Shown: positions 5,871 through 5,886 of the stretch, piece after piece
Layout: every line of letters starts with the position of its first letter
How positions within the stretch are numbered: position 1 is the first letter of the stretch
Origin: CAYUXF01 sp964448755
GTDB taxonomy: Bacteria; Margulisbacteria; Termititenacia; Termititenacales; CAYUXF01
NCBI GenBank assembly: GCA_964448755.1
Contig: CAYUXF010000078.1
Span: 1 to 5,886 of the forward strand
Length of the DNA stretch: 5,886 nucleotides
Reading direction: 5' to 3'
Notes under the pieces: model-generated
Seen by the model: only the letters and a program-made list of their open reading frames with translations
Databases searched by the model: none
Told to the model about the DNA's origin: nothing
Translations under genes and position numbers: made by a program

Positions 5871-5886
5871 GACCCCATCCCCTAGC
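5871..5886. repeat. Possible start of a second repeat copy, cut by the window end
   Basis: The last 16 bases (GACCCCATCCCCTAGC) share CATCCC and CTAGC with the element at 5782-5797 and have the same C-rich composition. They probably open a second, related intergenic element. With so little sequence this is tentative. Confidence 0.3.

Noticed and set aside
5675..5872. 65-codon plus-strand open frame running from inside the ATPase gene into the 3' repeat
   Set aside because: It starts within the ATPase coding sequence in another frame, has no ribosome binding site, and its C-terminal half (PPPSGGVPSLLKRRR) is just a translation of the hairpin repeat.

Overview
The window is bacterial, fairly AT-rich, and densely coding with strong Shine-Dalgarno sites (AGGAGG/GGGAGG type). 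It carries a complete four-subunit pyruvate:ferredoxin oxidoreductase operon, a gene for an HU-family DNA-binding protein, a SpoIIIAA/Ycf45-like ATPase with a C-terminal R3H domain, and the 5' part of a divergent gene for an exported or membrane-anchored protein. An oxygen-sensitive, ferredoxin-linked pyruvate enzyme implies an anaerobe. The R3H ATPase is best known to me from cyanobacteria and plastids (Ycf45), with SpoIIIAA as its Firmicutes relative. Together these fit an uncultured anaerobic lineage near the cyanobacteria (Margulisbacteria/Saganbacteria type) or a Firmicute-like anaerobe. This placement is an inference and is not proven by the window.

Layout. Positions 1-532 (minus strand) hold the first 177 codons of a gene that runs off the left edge. 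It starts with a hydrophobic export or anchor segment and is probably read from a leaderless transcript. Positions 533-683 form a divergent promoter region. Positions 684-4088 (plus strand) carry five closely spaced genes, porG-porD-porA-porB and an HU-family gene. They lie between a likely extended -10 promoter near 636 and a strong intrinsic terminator at 4108-4140, so they probably form one transcript. Positions 4141-4230 contain a second promoter with a perfect extended -10. Positions 4231-5778 encode the ATPase, whose best start is GTG at 4231. Positions 5779-5886 are non-coding and rich in hairpins, including a repeat-like element, a weak terminator-like hairpin, and what looks like the start of another repeat copy cut by the window end.

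How the genes work together. PorA and PorB form the thiamine diphosphate catalytic core, PorG contributes the CoA-side gamma domain, and PorD carries two [4Fe-4S] clusters that pass electrons to ferredoxin. The complex links pyruvate to acetyl-CoA and low-potential reductant. The HU protein has no metabolic tie to it and appears only to share the transcript. The ATPase is a separate transcription unit. I see no defence system, CRISPR array, mobile element, or RNA gene. The most notable points are the por-HU operon, the leaderless divergent promoter, the GATC excess, and the 3' repeat cluster.
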